In this document: in pieces, positions 26,809 through 35,673 of the stretch
Numbering within the stretch: position 1 is the first letter of the stretch
Layout of the letters: every line of letters begins with the position of its first letter
Origin: GH45 sp046704385
GTDB lineage: Bacteria > Bacteroidota > Bacteroidia > Bacteroidales > SZUA-534
Assembly: GCA_046704385.1 (NCBI GenBank)
Contig: JBJKSB010000068.1
Location: forward strand, 1 to 41,668
Length of the DNA stretch: 41,668 nucleotides
Direction: 5' to 3'
Program-made: the position numbers and the translations under genes
Notes under the pieces: generated by a model
What the model saw: the letters and a program-made list of their open reading frames with translations, nothing else
Databases searched by the model: none
What the model was told of the DNA's origin: nothing

Positions 26809-28296
26809 CTAATCATCATGAAGAGTAAAATACCGAACCATTTCCAACAAACTGTCGGCATGGTCTTTAAGAGTACGTGAAGCTGCATCAAGCTCCGCAG
26901 CAGCTGAAGCATTTGAATTCGTAATTTCGGTATTTTGCTTAACAATTTGATTTTGTTCCATGGCGCTCTCGGCAATATGTGACAACCGGTCTGATATTTC
27001 TTTAACCATTTCAATAATTTCTTTAATTTTTAAACCGGCATCTCTTGCAATTTTTACCCCTTCTTCAACCTGATTAAGACTTTTCATGGCCACATCATTA
27101 ATTTCCTTTGATGAGTTTGCTGTTATGTCAGAAAGTTTTTGAACTTCGGCTGCTACCACAGCAAAGCCTTTTCCATACTCACCAGCACGCGCAGCTTCTA
27201 TAGCCGCATTTAATGCCAGGATTTTTGTTTGAAATGCTATTGAATTAATAGTCTGAACTTCTTCATAAATTTTTTTGGAACTTTCTTCAATTTTTGAAAT
27301 GGAATCAATGGTATTATTCATGCCTGTTTCGGCAGCATTTGCCTGAATTTCGGATTTTTTAATATAATCAGAAGCCACCGTAATATTATCGGTGGTATTT
27401 TGTACTGATTCTGATAATTCGACAAACTGTGTACTTTGATTATGAGCCCCTTCTGAAATTGTTGATGAAGCATTAGCCATTTCGCGGGTTGCAGAGTTCA
27501 ACTCATTTGATGTACTTATAACACCCGAAAGTACTTTATTAAGTGAGGTAACCATGTTATTTATATAATTACCAAGTTTTTCAAGTTCATCATTTGTTTT
27601 TATGTCAGCATGCACTTTAAGGTCACCCTCAGAAACCTTCTGGCTCAATGTGGTTATTTGATCCACGGCTGATGATATTCGTCTTACAATAAAAACACCG
27701 ATTATTACTGCGAGTATCATCACCAAAAATCCAATTGCCGAGTTCTGCACAATGGCACCCCTGACCTGTTTCTGAATATCTGTCATATCCGATTCCACAA
27801 TAAAAATTCATCTTAATGTTCCAACAGTACCGATACCCGCTTCTGCTTCGTGACACTCCATACACCCTTTTGATTTGTCCATGTACACCGGGCGCATAAC
27901 CCACAGCTTACTGTTATTTTTATCGATATAAGTCAGATTCTCAAATTTCTCCTTTTCAAACTTATTGATAAATTGCAAATCAATATCAGATGCTTTATGT
28001 TTTTCGTCAATCGGGTTCGGGGATGAAATTCTGAATTTATAATTGGTTGAAGCCTCATCAATTTTTGAAGTTACACCTTTCAACGCCTCTACCTTATCCT
28101 TTTCAACCACCGAGTTTCCTTCCTCATGATTATAGACAAAGTCCAGAATGTTTTGGGTAAGTATAGCATTGCTTTTATCGGTTAAACCCTGAATGCCTTG
28201 TTTATGGATTTTTACCGATGAAAGTATAACTGCAACTGTTGTACAAATCAACAAGGGTAAAACAACCAAAGTCAGAAGCTTATTGCGTAAAGTCAT
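26809..28296 (-). pseudogene. Methyl-accepting chemotaxis protein with heme-type sensor domain, interrupted by TGA
   Basis: One reading frame of 495 codons cut by a single TGA at 27808-27810 (codon 163). Before it: a membrane helix at ~7-28, then a periplasmic domain resembling Tll0287-like/DUF3365 sensors, with a c-type heme motif C145-M-E-C148-H149. After it: IFIVESDMTDIQKQVRGAIV, a second membrane helix (~175-203), HAMP, then a methyl-accepting signalling domain with the hairpin NSIAFQTKILALNAAIEAA followed by RAGEYGKGFAVVAAEVQKL. The frame is the same on both sides and protein similarity continues across the stop, so a single-base nonsense change, a sequence error, or recoding are possible. 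Other chemotaxis genes are not in the window. Confidence 0.82.
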
Positions 28297-28472
28297 AGGC
28301 TAAGTTGTTAAATATCAGAATAAAAACATTTGGTTTGAAAACTGAACAATTATATTTGTATGCCTTCAGCTAATAAATTTACATGATTTTTTTATAGAAA
28401 CCGAAAATAATTGGATAATTTGTTTTTACCAGCAAATAATTGTTATCTGTTTGATAGACAAGAAATTGTGTC

Positions 28473-29021
28473 TTACTTTATACGATTGGGGTTTTTATTG
28501 ATAAAATCTTTCCAACTATTATATTGTTTTTTTTCACCGGAAGGTTTTTTCTGATAGTAATGGCATAATGCGGCAGCTAAACCATCGGTTGCATCCAGTT
28601 GGGCCGGAATTTCATCGAACTTTAGTGTTTTCTGTAAAATACCGGCAACCTGCTCTTTCGAGGCACGGCCATTCCCGGTTATTGACATTTTTATCTTTAG
28701 AGGAGCATATTCATAAATGGGTATTTCACGCGAAAGGGCGGCAGCAATAGCGACACCCTGAGCCCGGCCAAGTTTCAGCATCGACTGAACATTTTTTCCG
28801 AAAAATGGAGCTTCAATAGCCAGCTCATCGGGTTTAAAAGAATCGATTAAACCAATGGTTCGCTCAAATATATGAGCCAGTTTTAAGTAGGGGTCTGTAA
28901 TTTTTTTCAGATCAATGATACCGAGGGTAACCAACCTTGGAGTTCGTTGAACTTCTTCAATAACTCCATATCCCATAATAATGGTTCCGGGATCGATTCC
29001 CAGGATTACTCGTTCAGCCAT
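28473..29021 (-). CDS. ruvC: Holliday junction resolvase RuvC
   Basis: 182 residues. Acts with RuvAB to cut four-way junctions in recombination. The acidic catalytic set is present: Asp10 in ILGIDPG, Glu70 in LAIEAPFFGKN, and Asp143 and Asp146 in LDATDGLAAALCHYY. The C-terminal tail is longer than in E. coli and basic (KKPSGEKKQYNSWKDF). An inverted-repeat element lies just upstream, between this gene and serS. Confidence 0.94.
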   Translation of the reverse strand: MAERVILGIDPGTIIMGYGVIEEVQRTPRLVTLGIIDLKKITDPYLKLAHIFERTIGLIDSFKPDELAIEAPFFGKNVQSMLKLGRAQGVAIAAALSREIPIYEYAPLKIKMSITGNGRASKEQVAGILQKTLKFDEIPAQLDATDGLAAALCHYYQKKPSGEKKQYNSWKDFINKNPNRIK

Positions 29022-29033
29022 TTTTTATTTGAA

Positions 29034-29162
29034 GAGGCTGCCTCAAAAGTCACGGTGTGAATCTATTATTAAAATTACCAAAATGTAAATTTCGGCATAC
29101 GAATTAAATTAGAATTTACACCGTGACTTAGAATTTAAGAAGTCAGATTTTTGAGACATCAC
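29034..29162. repeat. MITE-like inverted-repeat element between ruvC and serS
   Basis: Outer ends GGCTGCCTCAAAAGT (from 29036) and TTTTTGAGACA (29148-29158) are inverted and resemble the ends of the element at 113-263. Inside lies a perfect 11-bp inverted pair, AGTCACGGTGT (29048-29058) and ACACCGTGACT (29118-29128). No coding capacity. It could also act as a terminator for serS. Confidence 0.6.
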
Positions 29163-29174
29163 CAGCCATTATAA

Positions 29175-30449
29175 TTAGTTTATTAAATCAAATCCGCAAA
29201 AATCAACCAAAACTTCAGGAACTTTAATTCCTTCAGGTGTTTGATTATTTTCAAGTATGGCGGCCACAATTCTTGGAAGAGCCAATGCACTTCCGTTCAA
29301 CGTGTGAGCCAATTGAGGTTTCTTTTGTCCGTCTTCCTTATATCGCAATTTCAATCGGTTTGCCTGGAACGATTCAAAGTTGCTCACTGAACTAACCTCA
29401 AGCCATTTATCCTGTGCCGCTGCATAAACTTCAAAATCATAAGTTAAAGCCGATGTAAAACTCATGTCGCCTCCGCAAAGTTTAACAATACGGTAAGGCA
29501 GACCTAATTTTTGAACCAATGATTCCACATGGTTTACCATGTACTCAAGCATGGCATATGACTTATCGGGATGCTCCAGCGCCACTATTTCAACTTTGTC
29601 GAACTGATGCAGGCGGTTTAACCCTCGTACATCCTTTCCATACGAACCCGCTTCACGACGGAAACAGGCACTATAAGCAGTGTTTTTTATTGGAAAGTCT
29701 TTGCTGTTCACAATTACATCGCGGTACAAATTTGTAACCGGTACCTCGGCTGTAGGTATCAGGTAAAAATTATCAATGCCCACATGATACATCTGGCCTT
29801 CTTTATCAGGCAACTGACCGGTACCAAAACCCGATGCTTCATTTACAACCAAAGGAGGCATAATTTCAGAAAAACCGGCTTTTTCATTTTCATTGAGGAA
29901 GAAATTAATTAAAGCCCTTTGCAGCCTGGCTCCTTTACCTTTATAAACCGGGAATCCGGCACCTGTAATTTTAACTCCTAGCTCAAAATCGATAATATCA
30001 TAATCTTTAGCCAAATCCCAGTGGGGTTTTGCCGATTTATCCAAGGCTGGTTTTGAACCACCTTCTTTCACAACCGGATTGTCTTCAGCCCCTTTACCCG
30101 GAGGAACCGAACTGTGGGGCAGGTTTGGCAGTAATACAAGAATGTCCTGCAGTTCTGTTTCAATTTCACCCAAACGGTCAGTAAGCACTTTAACCTGATC
30201 TTTAAGCGCTGTACTTTTTTCTTTAGCCTGATTAGCTTCATCCGCTTTTCCGGCTTTAAACAGTACACCAATTTCCTTCGAAATATTGTTGATTTGAGCC
30301 AGAATATCGTCCTGTTCCTTTTGCGTCTTCTTTCGCTCGTCGTCTTTTAACTGGATAGATTCAACAATTTGTACGGCATCAAAGTTTTTAACTTTCAGTT
30401 TGTCAATAACTTCCTGTTTATTTTCCTGGATAAATTTAAGTGTAAGCAT
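29175..30449 (-). CDS. serS: Seryl-tRNA synthetase
   Basis: 424 residues, class II aminoacyl-tRNA synthetase charging tRNA-Ser. The N-terminal ~110 residues form the long coiled-coil arm that grips the tRNA long arm. The catalytic core shows motif 2 (CFRREAGSYGKDVRGLNRLHQ), the substrate loop (QFDKVEIV), and motif 3 (NGSALALPRIVAAILENNQ). It starts at an ATG whose N-terminus (MLTLKFIQENKQEVIDKL) is typical of the family. No strong promoter is seen, and the rpmA terminator hairpin lies just upstream of it. Confidence 0.96.
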   Translation of the reverse strand: MLTLKFIQENKQEVIDKLKVKNFDAVQIVESIQLKDDERKKTQKEQDDILAQINNISKEIGVLFKAGKADEANQAKEKSTALKDQVKVLTDRLGEIETELQDILVLLPNLPHSSVPPGKGAEDNPVVKEGGSKPALDKSAKPHWDLAKDYDIIDFELGVKITGAGFPVYKGKGARLQRALINFFLNENEKAGFSEIMPPLVVNEASGFGTGQLPDKEGQMYHVGIDNFYLIPTAEVPVTNLYRDVIVNSKDFPIKNTAYSACFRREAGSYGKDVRGLNRLHQFDKVEIVALEHPDKSYAMLEYMVNHVESLVQKLGLPYRIVKLCGGDMSFTSALTYDFEVYAAAQDKWLEVSSVSNFESFQANRLKLRYKEDGQKKPQLAHTLNGSALALPRIVAAILENNQTPEGIKVPEVLVDFCGFDLIN

Positions 30450-30470
30450 ATGTAATTTTGTTTTGGGTAA

Positions 30471-30510
30471 AAATAAAAAAATCTCCTGATAAATTGCTTA
30501 CCAGGAGATC
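30471..30510 (-). terminator. Rho-independent terminator of rplU-rpmA
   Basis: On the minus strand ATCTCCTG pairs with CAGGAGAT (arms 30502-30509 and 30481-30488), followed by a run of T residues down to 30471. It lies about 30 bases after the rpmA stop codon and just upstream of serS. Confidence 0.88.
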
Positions 30511-30537
30511 TTAAAGAATTATTTAAAGTTCGTTTAA

Positions 30538-30795
30538 TTATGCTTCTGGTAAAACAGAAACATACGACTTGTTGTCTTTTTTCTTAGCAAATGTTACTGT
30601 ACCATCGATCAGAGCAAACAAAGTGTGATCGCGACCTATTCCAACATTTACACCCGGATGGTGTTGTGTTCCACGCTGACGAACTAAAATGTTACCAGCA
30701 ATAGCTTTTTGTCCTCCGTAAATTTTAACCCCTAAACGTTTACTTTCTGATTCACGACCGTTTCGGGAGCTACCCATTCCTTTCTTATGTGCCAT
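30538..30795 (-). CDS. rpmA: 50S ribosomal protein L27
   Basis: 85 residues, the bacterial L27 length, with MAHKKGMGSSRNGRESESKR at the N-terminus, near the peptidyl-transferase centre, and GTQHHPGVNVGIGRDHTLFA. There is no N-terminal cleavage extension of the Firmicutes type. It follows rplU by 19 bases; the two form the usual L21-L27 operon. Confidence 0.97.
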   Translation of the reverse strand: MAHKKGMGSSRNGRESESKRLGVKIYGGQKAIAGNILVRQRGTQHHPGVNVGIGRDHTLFALIDGTVTFAKKKDNKSYVSVLPEA

Positions 30796-30814
30796 TTCTT
30801 AAAATTTTTATGGA

Positions 30815-31126
30815 TTAAGCAGTAATCTTTTCTATTTCAATTTGGGTGAATTCCTGACGATGACCGTTTAACTTTTTGTATCCTTTTCTTCTTTTTTTAT
30901 GGAATACTTTAACTTTGTCACCTTTAACATGCGTCAGAACTTTTGCTGACACCACAGCACCCTTAACAACAGGTTTTCCAACCTTAACTTTACCATCGTT
31001 ATCAACCAGCAACACCTTATCAAAATCAACAGTTACGCCTTCTTCTGCATCCATTTTACTTACAAAAACTTTTGCGTTGGCTTCAACTTTATGTTGCTGT
31101 CCTCCTATTTCAACTATTGCGTACAT
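30815..31126 (-). CDS. rplU: 50S ribosomal protein L21
   Basis: 103 residues, with the L21 signature MYAIVEIGGQQHKVEANAKV and the basic C-terminal HKKRRKGYKKLNGHRQEFT that binds 23S rRNA. First gene of the rplU-rpmA operon, with a well-matched promoter at 31164-31194 and a short leader. Confidence 0.97.
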   Translation of the reverse strand: MYAIVEIGGQQHKVEANAKVFVSKMDAEEGVTVDFDKVLLVDNDGKVKVGKPVVKGAVVSAKVLTHVKGDKVKVFHKKRRKGYKKLNGHRQEFTQIEIEKITA

Positions 31127-31163
31127 CAGTCCAAATATTATATATTAAAAAACTTTCGGACTG

Positions 31164-31194
31164 CAAAAGTAGAAAAGTTTAATTGATCTACAAA
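31164..31194 (-). promoter_or_regulatory. Promoter of rplU-rpmA
   Basis: On the minus strand TTTG (31191-31194) is followed after 19 bases by TACTTTTG (31164-31171), an almost ideal match to the Bacteroidota -33/-7 pattern. Start of transcription is expected near 31158. The inverted pair CAGTCC/GGACTG (31127-31163) lies partly upstream of that start. Confidence 0.8.
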
Positions 31195-31326
31195 TATTTA
31201 ATTCAAAATATTTTTATTCATTAGTGATTAATTTATGGTCATCAATAAAATTATAATTTGTACAAGATACAATAAAGTACATACTTTTAATCGCGAATGC
31301 ACGAATTACAATTTTTTTTTATTTTT

Positions 31327-31357
31327 TTGTGACTTATGTAAATTTCACGTAGGTTTG
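31327..31357 (+). promoter_or_regulatory. Promoter of the bifunctional nuclease gene
   Basis: TTG (31327-31329) and TAGGTTTG (31350-31357) are 20 bases apart, matching the phylum consensus. Transcription would start near 31363, which excludes upstream in-frame starts and supports the ATG at 31385. Confidence 0.75.
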
Positions 31358-31384
31358 TTAACCTTTAATTTTTTAAAACCAAAT

Positions 31385-31981
31385 ATGGGTAAAATAAAGC
31401 TTAAGGTGTTAGGATTATCATACAGTCAAACCCAGTCGGGTGCTTATGCTTTGGTATTGGCAGAAGAAAACGGAGAAAGGCGTATACCTATAATAATAGG
31501 TGGATTTGAAGCACAGGCTATTGCCATTGAACTTGAGGCTTTAAAACCCCCGCGGCCTCTTACGCATGACCTTTTTGTAAACTTTGCCATGTCGTTTAAA
31601 ATTGATTTAGTTGAAGTAAATATTCATAAACTTGAAGAAGGCATATTTTATTCAGAATTATTATGCGACAATGGAAGCACACGGATTAAAATAGATGCCC
31701 GAACTTCGGATGCAGTGGCTCTGGCCATAAGGTTCGACTGCCCCATTTACACAACCAAAGAGATTCTGGATAAAGCGGGTATTATTTTGCCTGTTGAAGA
31801 CAGAATCAGAACTGATAAAAACGAAAAGGCAGAAAAACAAGAAAAATCAGCGTATAAGTCGGGAAAGTATACCGCCAAATCATTAAATGAGCTTCAGGAA
31901 CTTCTTGATAAAGCCATCAATGAGGAAAATTACGAGGAAGCCTCACACATTCGTGATGAAATAAAACGTCGCGAAGGTTAA
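31385..31981 (+). CDS. Bifunctional nuclease family (DUF151) protein with UVR motif
   Basis: 198 residues. Residues 1 to ~130 are the BFN/DUF151 domain (KLKVLGLSYSQTQSGAYALV, RRIPIIIGGFEAQAIAIELE, ARTSDAVALAIRFDCPIY), a fold shown in some relatives to have DNase/RNase activity. Residues ~163-198 form a UvrB/UvrC (UVR) helix hairpin (LNELQELLDKAINEENYEEA then SHIRDEIKRREG), a protein-protein contact motif. The two are joined by a Lys/Glu-rich linker. I start at 31385, because longer frames run back before the promoter. It is followed by the nucleoside transporter after 25 bases, so the two probably share an mRNA. Confidence 0.88.
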   Translation: MGKIKLKVLGLSYSQTQSGAYALVLAEENGERRIPIIIGGFEAQAIAIELEALKPPRPLTHDLFVNFAMSFKIDLVEVNIHKLEEGIFYSELLCDNGSTRIKIDARTSDAVALAIRFDCPIYTTKEILDKAGIILPVEDRIRTDKNEKAEKQEKSAYKSGKYTAKSLNELQELLDKAINEENYEEASHIRDEIKRREG

Positions 31982-32006
31982 TAGGGTTAATTTTATACAA
32001 ACTTTT

Positions 32007-33485
32007 ATGAAACATTTATTACGCCTGGGAACTCTGTGTTTCCTTACTTTTATTTCATTTAGCCTGTCGGCTGCTACAGATACTATTCAAGTTCAAAACG
32101 ATTCTGCCTTAGTAACTTCTGCTGATTCTATTGTGCCTGTTCATCAGGAGCAGGCGGTTAACAATGTAGTTGATTTATCAAATACCCAAGGGTTTTCTAT
32201 GGGTTCGTTCACACGTGGCGTTATTGGTATTCTGGTACTGATTTTAATTGCTTTTTTATTTAGCGAAAACCGCAAGGCGATATCCTGGAAAGTAATTGCC
32301 ATAGGACTTTTAATACAGCTGGTACTTGCTATTGGTGTATTGGAAGTACCGTTAATTCAGGCTATGTTTGAGTTTGTAGGGAAGATATTTGTAAAAGTAC
32401 TTGATTTTACCAAGATAGGTACCGATTTTCTGTTCGGCGGTTTTCTTGATACCTCAAAATATGGATACATTTTTGCTTTCCAGATTCTTCCGACTATCAT
32501 ATTCTTTTCTGCCTTAACCAGTGTGCTTTTCTACCTGGGAATTATACAGAAAGTAGTGTGGGCACTGGCCTGGCTTATGTCAAAAGCTATGAGGCTTTCG
32601 GGTACTGAAAGTTTATCGGTTGCCGGAAATATATTTCTGGGACAAACAGAGGCACCTTTAATGATAAAGGCCTATCTGCCTAAAATGAACAACTCGGAGA
32701 TGTTCCTGGTGATGGTTGGAGGAATGGCTACTGTTGCCGGTGGTGTACTGGCAGCTTATATTGGCTTTTTAGGTGGCGACGACCCGACTCTGAGAATATT
32801 ATTTGCCAAGCACTTGCTAACTGCCTCAGTTATGGCGGCACCGGGCGCAATTGTTATTGCTAAAATTCTGGTTCCACAAACGGAGAAAATAAATCAGGAA
32901 ATCGAAATATCCATGGACAAAATTGGCTCGAACATTCTTGATGCTATGAGTAACGGAACAGCCGAAGGGTTGAAACTTGCTGCCAATGTTGGTGCCATGT
33001 TGCTGGTGTTCTTTGCTTTTATAGCTATGATCAACTTTGTGTTTACAAAAGTTGGTGACTGGACTGCACTGAATCAGTTGATTGAGCATATGACCAATGG
33101 CCAGTATCACCAACTAAATTTAGAATTTATACTTGGGTATGGACTTGCCCCGCTAATGTGGCTGATTGGTGTACCCGCCTCAGATATTGCTCATGTTGGC
33201 CAGTTGTTGGGAGAAAAAATAATTGCCAGCGAATTTGTGGGTTATGAAAGCCTGGCCACTTTTAAACAAACCGGTGCCTTACATTATTCAAAATCCATTA
33301 TCATGGCAACTTATATGCTATGTGGGTTTGCCAATTTTGCTTCTATTGGGATCCAAATTGGTGGTATCGGAGGGCTGGCACCCAATAAAAGACAGTTTTT
33401 ATCAAAATATGGTATGAAGGCATTACTTGCCGGAACTTTGGCCTCACTACTTTCTGCAACCGTAGTGGGCATTATTATTGGATGA
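32007..33485 (+). CDS. Concentrative nucleoside transporter (CNT/NupC family)
   Basis: 492 residues. The first ~22 residues look like a signal peptide (LCFLTFISFSLSAA), followed by a polar segment to ~65, then a multi-helix membrane protein. Family motifs are visible: GNIFLGQTEAPLMIKAYLPK in the middle and GLAPLMWLIGVPASDIAHVG near the end. The C-terminal part (SKSIIMATYMLCGFANFASI) fits too. These carry nucleosides into the cell with sodium or protons. The extra N-terminal signal is common in Bacteroidota versions. In a likely operon with the preceding nuclease gene. Confidence 0.9.
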   Translation: MKHLLRLGTLCFLTFISFSLSAATDTIQVQNDSALVTSADSIVPVHQEQAVNNVVDLSNTQGFSMGSFTRGVIGILVLILIAFLFSENRKAISWKVIAIGLLIQLVLAIGVLEVPLIQAMFEFVGKIFVKVLDFTKIGTDFLFGGFLDTSKYGYIFAFQILPTIIFFSALTSVLFYLGIIQKVVWALAWLMSKAMRLSGTESLSVAGNIFLGQTEAPLMIKAYLPKMNNSEMFLVMVGGMATVAGGVLAAYIGFLGGDDPTLRILFAKHLLTASVMAAPGAIVIAKILVPQTEKINQEIEISMDKIGSNILDAMSNGTAEGLKLAANVGAMLLVFFAFIAMINFVFTKVGDWTALNQLIEHMTNGQYHQLNLEFILGYGLAPLMWLIGVPASDIAHVGQLLGEKIIASEFVGYESLATFKQTGALHYSKSIIMATYMLCGFANFASIGIQIGGIGGLAPNKRQFLSKYGMKALLAGTLASLLSATVVGIIIG

Positions 33486-33505
33486 GGCAATCTCAATAAT
33501 AAATT

Positions 33506-33620
33506 CTCCTGGTTCAACGCTTGACCCCTTCTGAAGACAGAAAACGTTGAGGAACACCGGAGGTTTCAAAATCAATGCCGCTAACCAGCTCTGTCAATTC
33601 AGGCTCCAGGTTAGCGGCAT
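33506..33620. repeat. Two successive inverted repeats after the transporter gene
   Basis: The first (33506-33562) is long and imperfect: CTCCTGGTTCAACG pairs with CGTTGAGGAACACCGGAG. The second has a perfect 12-bp stem, ATGCCGCTAACC (33575-33586) with GGTTAGCGGCAT (33609-33620), and then TTTATTATG. The second could be the transporter terminator, though its loop is 22 nt and its T-run is short. Confidence 0.55.
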
Positions 33621-33784
33621 TTATTATGTTATTTCACTTTGAGGTCAACTCCAGAGGCTAATTATTAATTTCAGCTGGCTTGCATGAACAATAGTTATCA
33701 ATAATTTTTTTATTGGTTATAAGAACTTTCTTTAAATGATTATTGTTATATTGATATCTGGATTCAAGCAAGCATATTACCATT

Positions 33785-35665
33785 ATGAAACGCACCTTAA
33801 ATTTATATATTTTAATTGCTGTATTTGTATCCAGCCTGGCTATTTCCATCATTATGCTAGTTCATGGAAACCTGATTTTCAAAGAAATCGCAACAAATGA
33901 AAAACAACAAGTAACGCATCAAATCAGTAACGAACTTTCTTTGTTTCAAACCTTTTTGGGATTAATCGAGAATCAATTTTTAAGTGAGAGTAAACCTAAA
34001 ATTGAAATTGCCGCACAAAGAATTTCATCTAAATGGGAAACACCGGAAGAAGTGCCCCTGGATACCTTGCAACTGACCCTTTTTGAAACCGGGGTTGATG
34101 AGATATTTTTGATAAACAATTCAGGAATTGTAAAAAACGCCACATTAGCAGCCGAATTAGGTTATGATCTTAAAAAAGAAGGAGACGATTTTTTTAGCGA
34201 TTTTAAGAACCTTTTTAATACCCATACATTTAAGTTAGAAAGTTGGGGAATCAGCTCTATTGATAATGCATGGAATATTTACAGCTATTATGTTCCCCAA
34301 AACTGCAATTATGCATTCGAAACCGAAGTTGACCTGAGTAATTATCTGAAAAAAATTCAAAATACCCAGCATTCTATTAGTATTGAAAACCAATTAAAAT
34401 CCATTATTTCCTCCCATGATGATCTGATAAAAAACATTGATCTTTATAATTTAAATGATGCCTCAAAAACATCGCTGGTCAATGTGAATAAAACTATTGA
34501 CCTTGATGCCGGCGAAATGGGGTTGCTTGAACAAAACGGAAACTATAGCAGAAACAAAAAGAACGGTGAAATATATTATTCCATTATTGATGTAAAAGAA
34601 AGCTATACAGGATTTCCCCCAAAATTAATTCTTCAGGTTGATTTCGACTATTCCAAACAAATTGAGTACATAAAACATGTGGTCACTTTTAATATAATTA
34701 TTTTAATAATACTAATAATCCTGGTAGGTTTGGCCTCACCGTGGTTGATTCATAAAATTTTCCTTCATAAAATTGATATCATCAATTATAATTTAAGTGC
34801 CTTGCGTTTAGCTGATTACGATAGTTTAAGGTCGTTCAAAGGTAATGATGAGTTATCGGCAATAGCCGAGAATATTAATCATGTTAAAGACTCGGTGGTT
34901 GAACGCGAAAAGCAATTTAAAGAAGCAAAATCGATGGCCGAAGCTGCTGATAAGTTAAAGTCGGCATTTTTGGCCAATATGAGCCATGAAATCAGAACCC
35001 CGTTGAATGCGGTTGTAGGATTTTCGCAGTTGCTCAGGGATGCAAACCCAACGCCTAACGATGTTATTAAATATGTTGGGCTGATAAACACCAACAGCAA
35101 TAAACTATTGCAAATTATAAATGATATCATTGATTTGAGCCAAATTGAATCGGGGATGTTGAAAATATTTTTTAAACCGGTTTGTCTGCATGAATTATTC
35201 ACTGAATTATATGCTCTTGCCCAAAGCAAATTGCATAGTGAAAACCTTATTTATAACAATAAAACCTTGACTATTCATGTTGACAACGCCAAAATACCCA
35301 AAGGTACTTGCATTAACTCTGATCCTTACCGTTTAAAACAGATAATGGAACAGTTAATCGATAATGCCATAAAATTCACCTGTACAGGTGAAATCCGGAT
35401 AGGATATAAATTCATTGATCAAATTCTGGAACTTTATGTCAGTGATACCGGGGTTGGCATTGCAGAAGAAAATATTTCAAAAATCTTTGGTCGTTTTGTT
35501 CAGGCAGAAGACTATATGACCCGGGAATTCGGGGGTACCGGGTTAGGCCTGGCTATTTGTACTGAAATGGCCCGCCTGTTAGGAGGTGTCATTTCAGTGA
35601 AATCAAAACTGAACGAAGGCAGCACATTTTCGGTTCAGCTGCCTAACGTCAATATTCTGAAATAA
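33785..35665 (+). CDS. Membrane sensor histidine kinase (orphan)
   Basis: 626 residues. Membrane helix ~7-27, an extracytoplasmic sensor domain ~28-297 of unclear family (possibly Cache-like), a second helix ~300-322, a HAMP-like linker ~323-375 and a short coiled coil. HisKA begins near 390 with the phosphoacceptor His401 in FLANMSHEIRTPLNAVVGFS. The ATPase domain has the N box (LIDNAIKFT, Asn527), G1 (DTGVGIAEENISKIFGRF) and G2 (GGTGLGLAI). It ends without a receiver domain, and no response regulator is adjacent. The signal it senses is unknown. The start at 33785 is supported by the immediate first membrane helix. Confidence 0.9.
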   Translation: MKRTLNLYILIAVFVSSLAISIIMLVHGNLIFKEIATNEKQQVTHQISNELSLFQTFLGLIENQFLSESKPKIEIAAQRISSKWETPEEVPLDTLQLTLFETGVDEIFLINNSGIVKNATLAAELGYDLKKEGDDFFSDFKNLFNTHTFKLESWGISSIDNAWNIYSYYVPQNCNYAFETEVDLSNYLKKIQNTQHSISIENQLKSIISSHDDLIKNIDLYNLNDASKTSLVNVNKTIDLDAGEMGLLEQNGNYSRNKKNGEIYYSIIDVKESYTGFPPKLILQVDFDYSKQIEYIKHVVTFNIIILIILIILVGLASPWLIHKIFLHKIDIINYNLSALRLADYDSLRSFKGNDELSAIAENINHVKDSVVEREKQFKEAKSMAEAADKLKSAFLANMSHEIRTPLNAVVGFSQLLRDANPTPNDVIKYVGLINTNSNKLLQIINDIIDLSQIESGMLKIFFKPVCLHELFTELYALAQSKLHSENLIYNNKTLTIHVDNAKIPKGTCINSDPYRLKQIMEQLIDNAIKFTCTGEIRIGYKFIDQILELYVSDTGVGIAEENISKIFGRFVQAEDYMTREFGGTGLGLAICTEMARLLGGVISVKSKLNEGSTFSVQLPNVNILK

Positions 35666-35673
35666 AATTTACT

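Noticed and set aside
27808..27810. Selenocysteine at the chemoreceptor TGA
   Set aside because: No reason for a selenocysteine in this linker, and no SECIS-like hairpin was evident next to it; nonsense change or error is simpler.
31127..31163. Hairpin CAGTCC/GGACTG just before rplU as a ribosomal-protein leader
   Set aside because: The predicted transcription start near 31158 lies inside the left arm, so the RNA would lack part of the stem.
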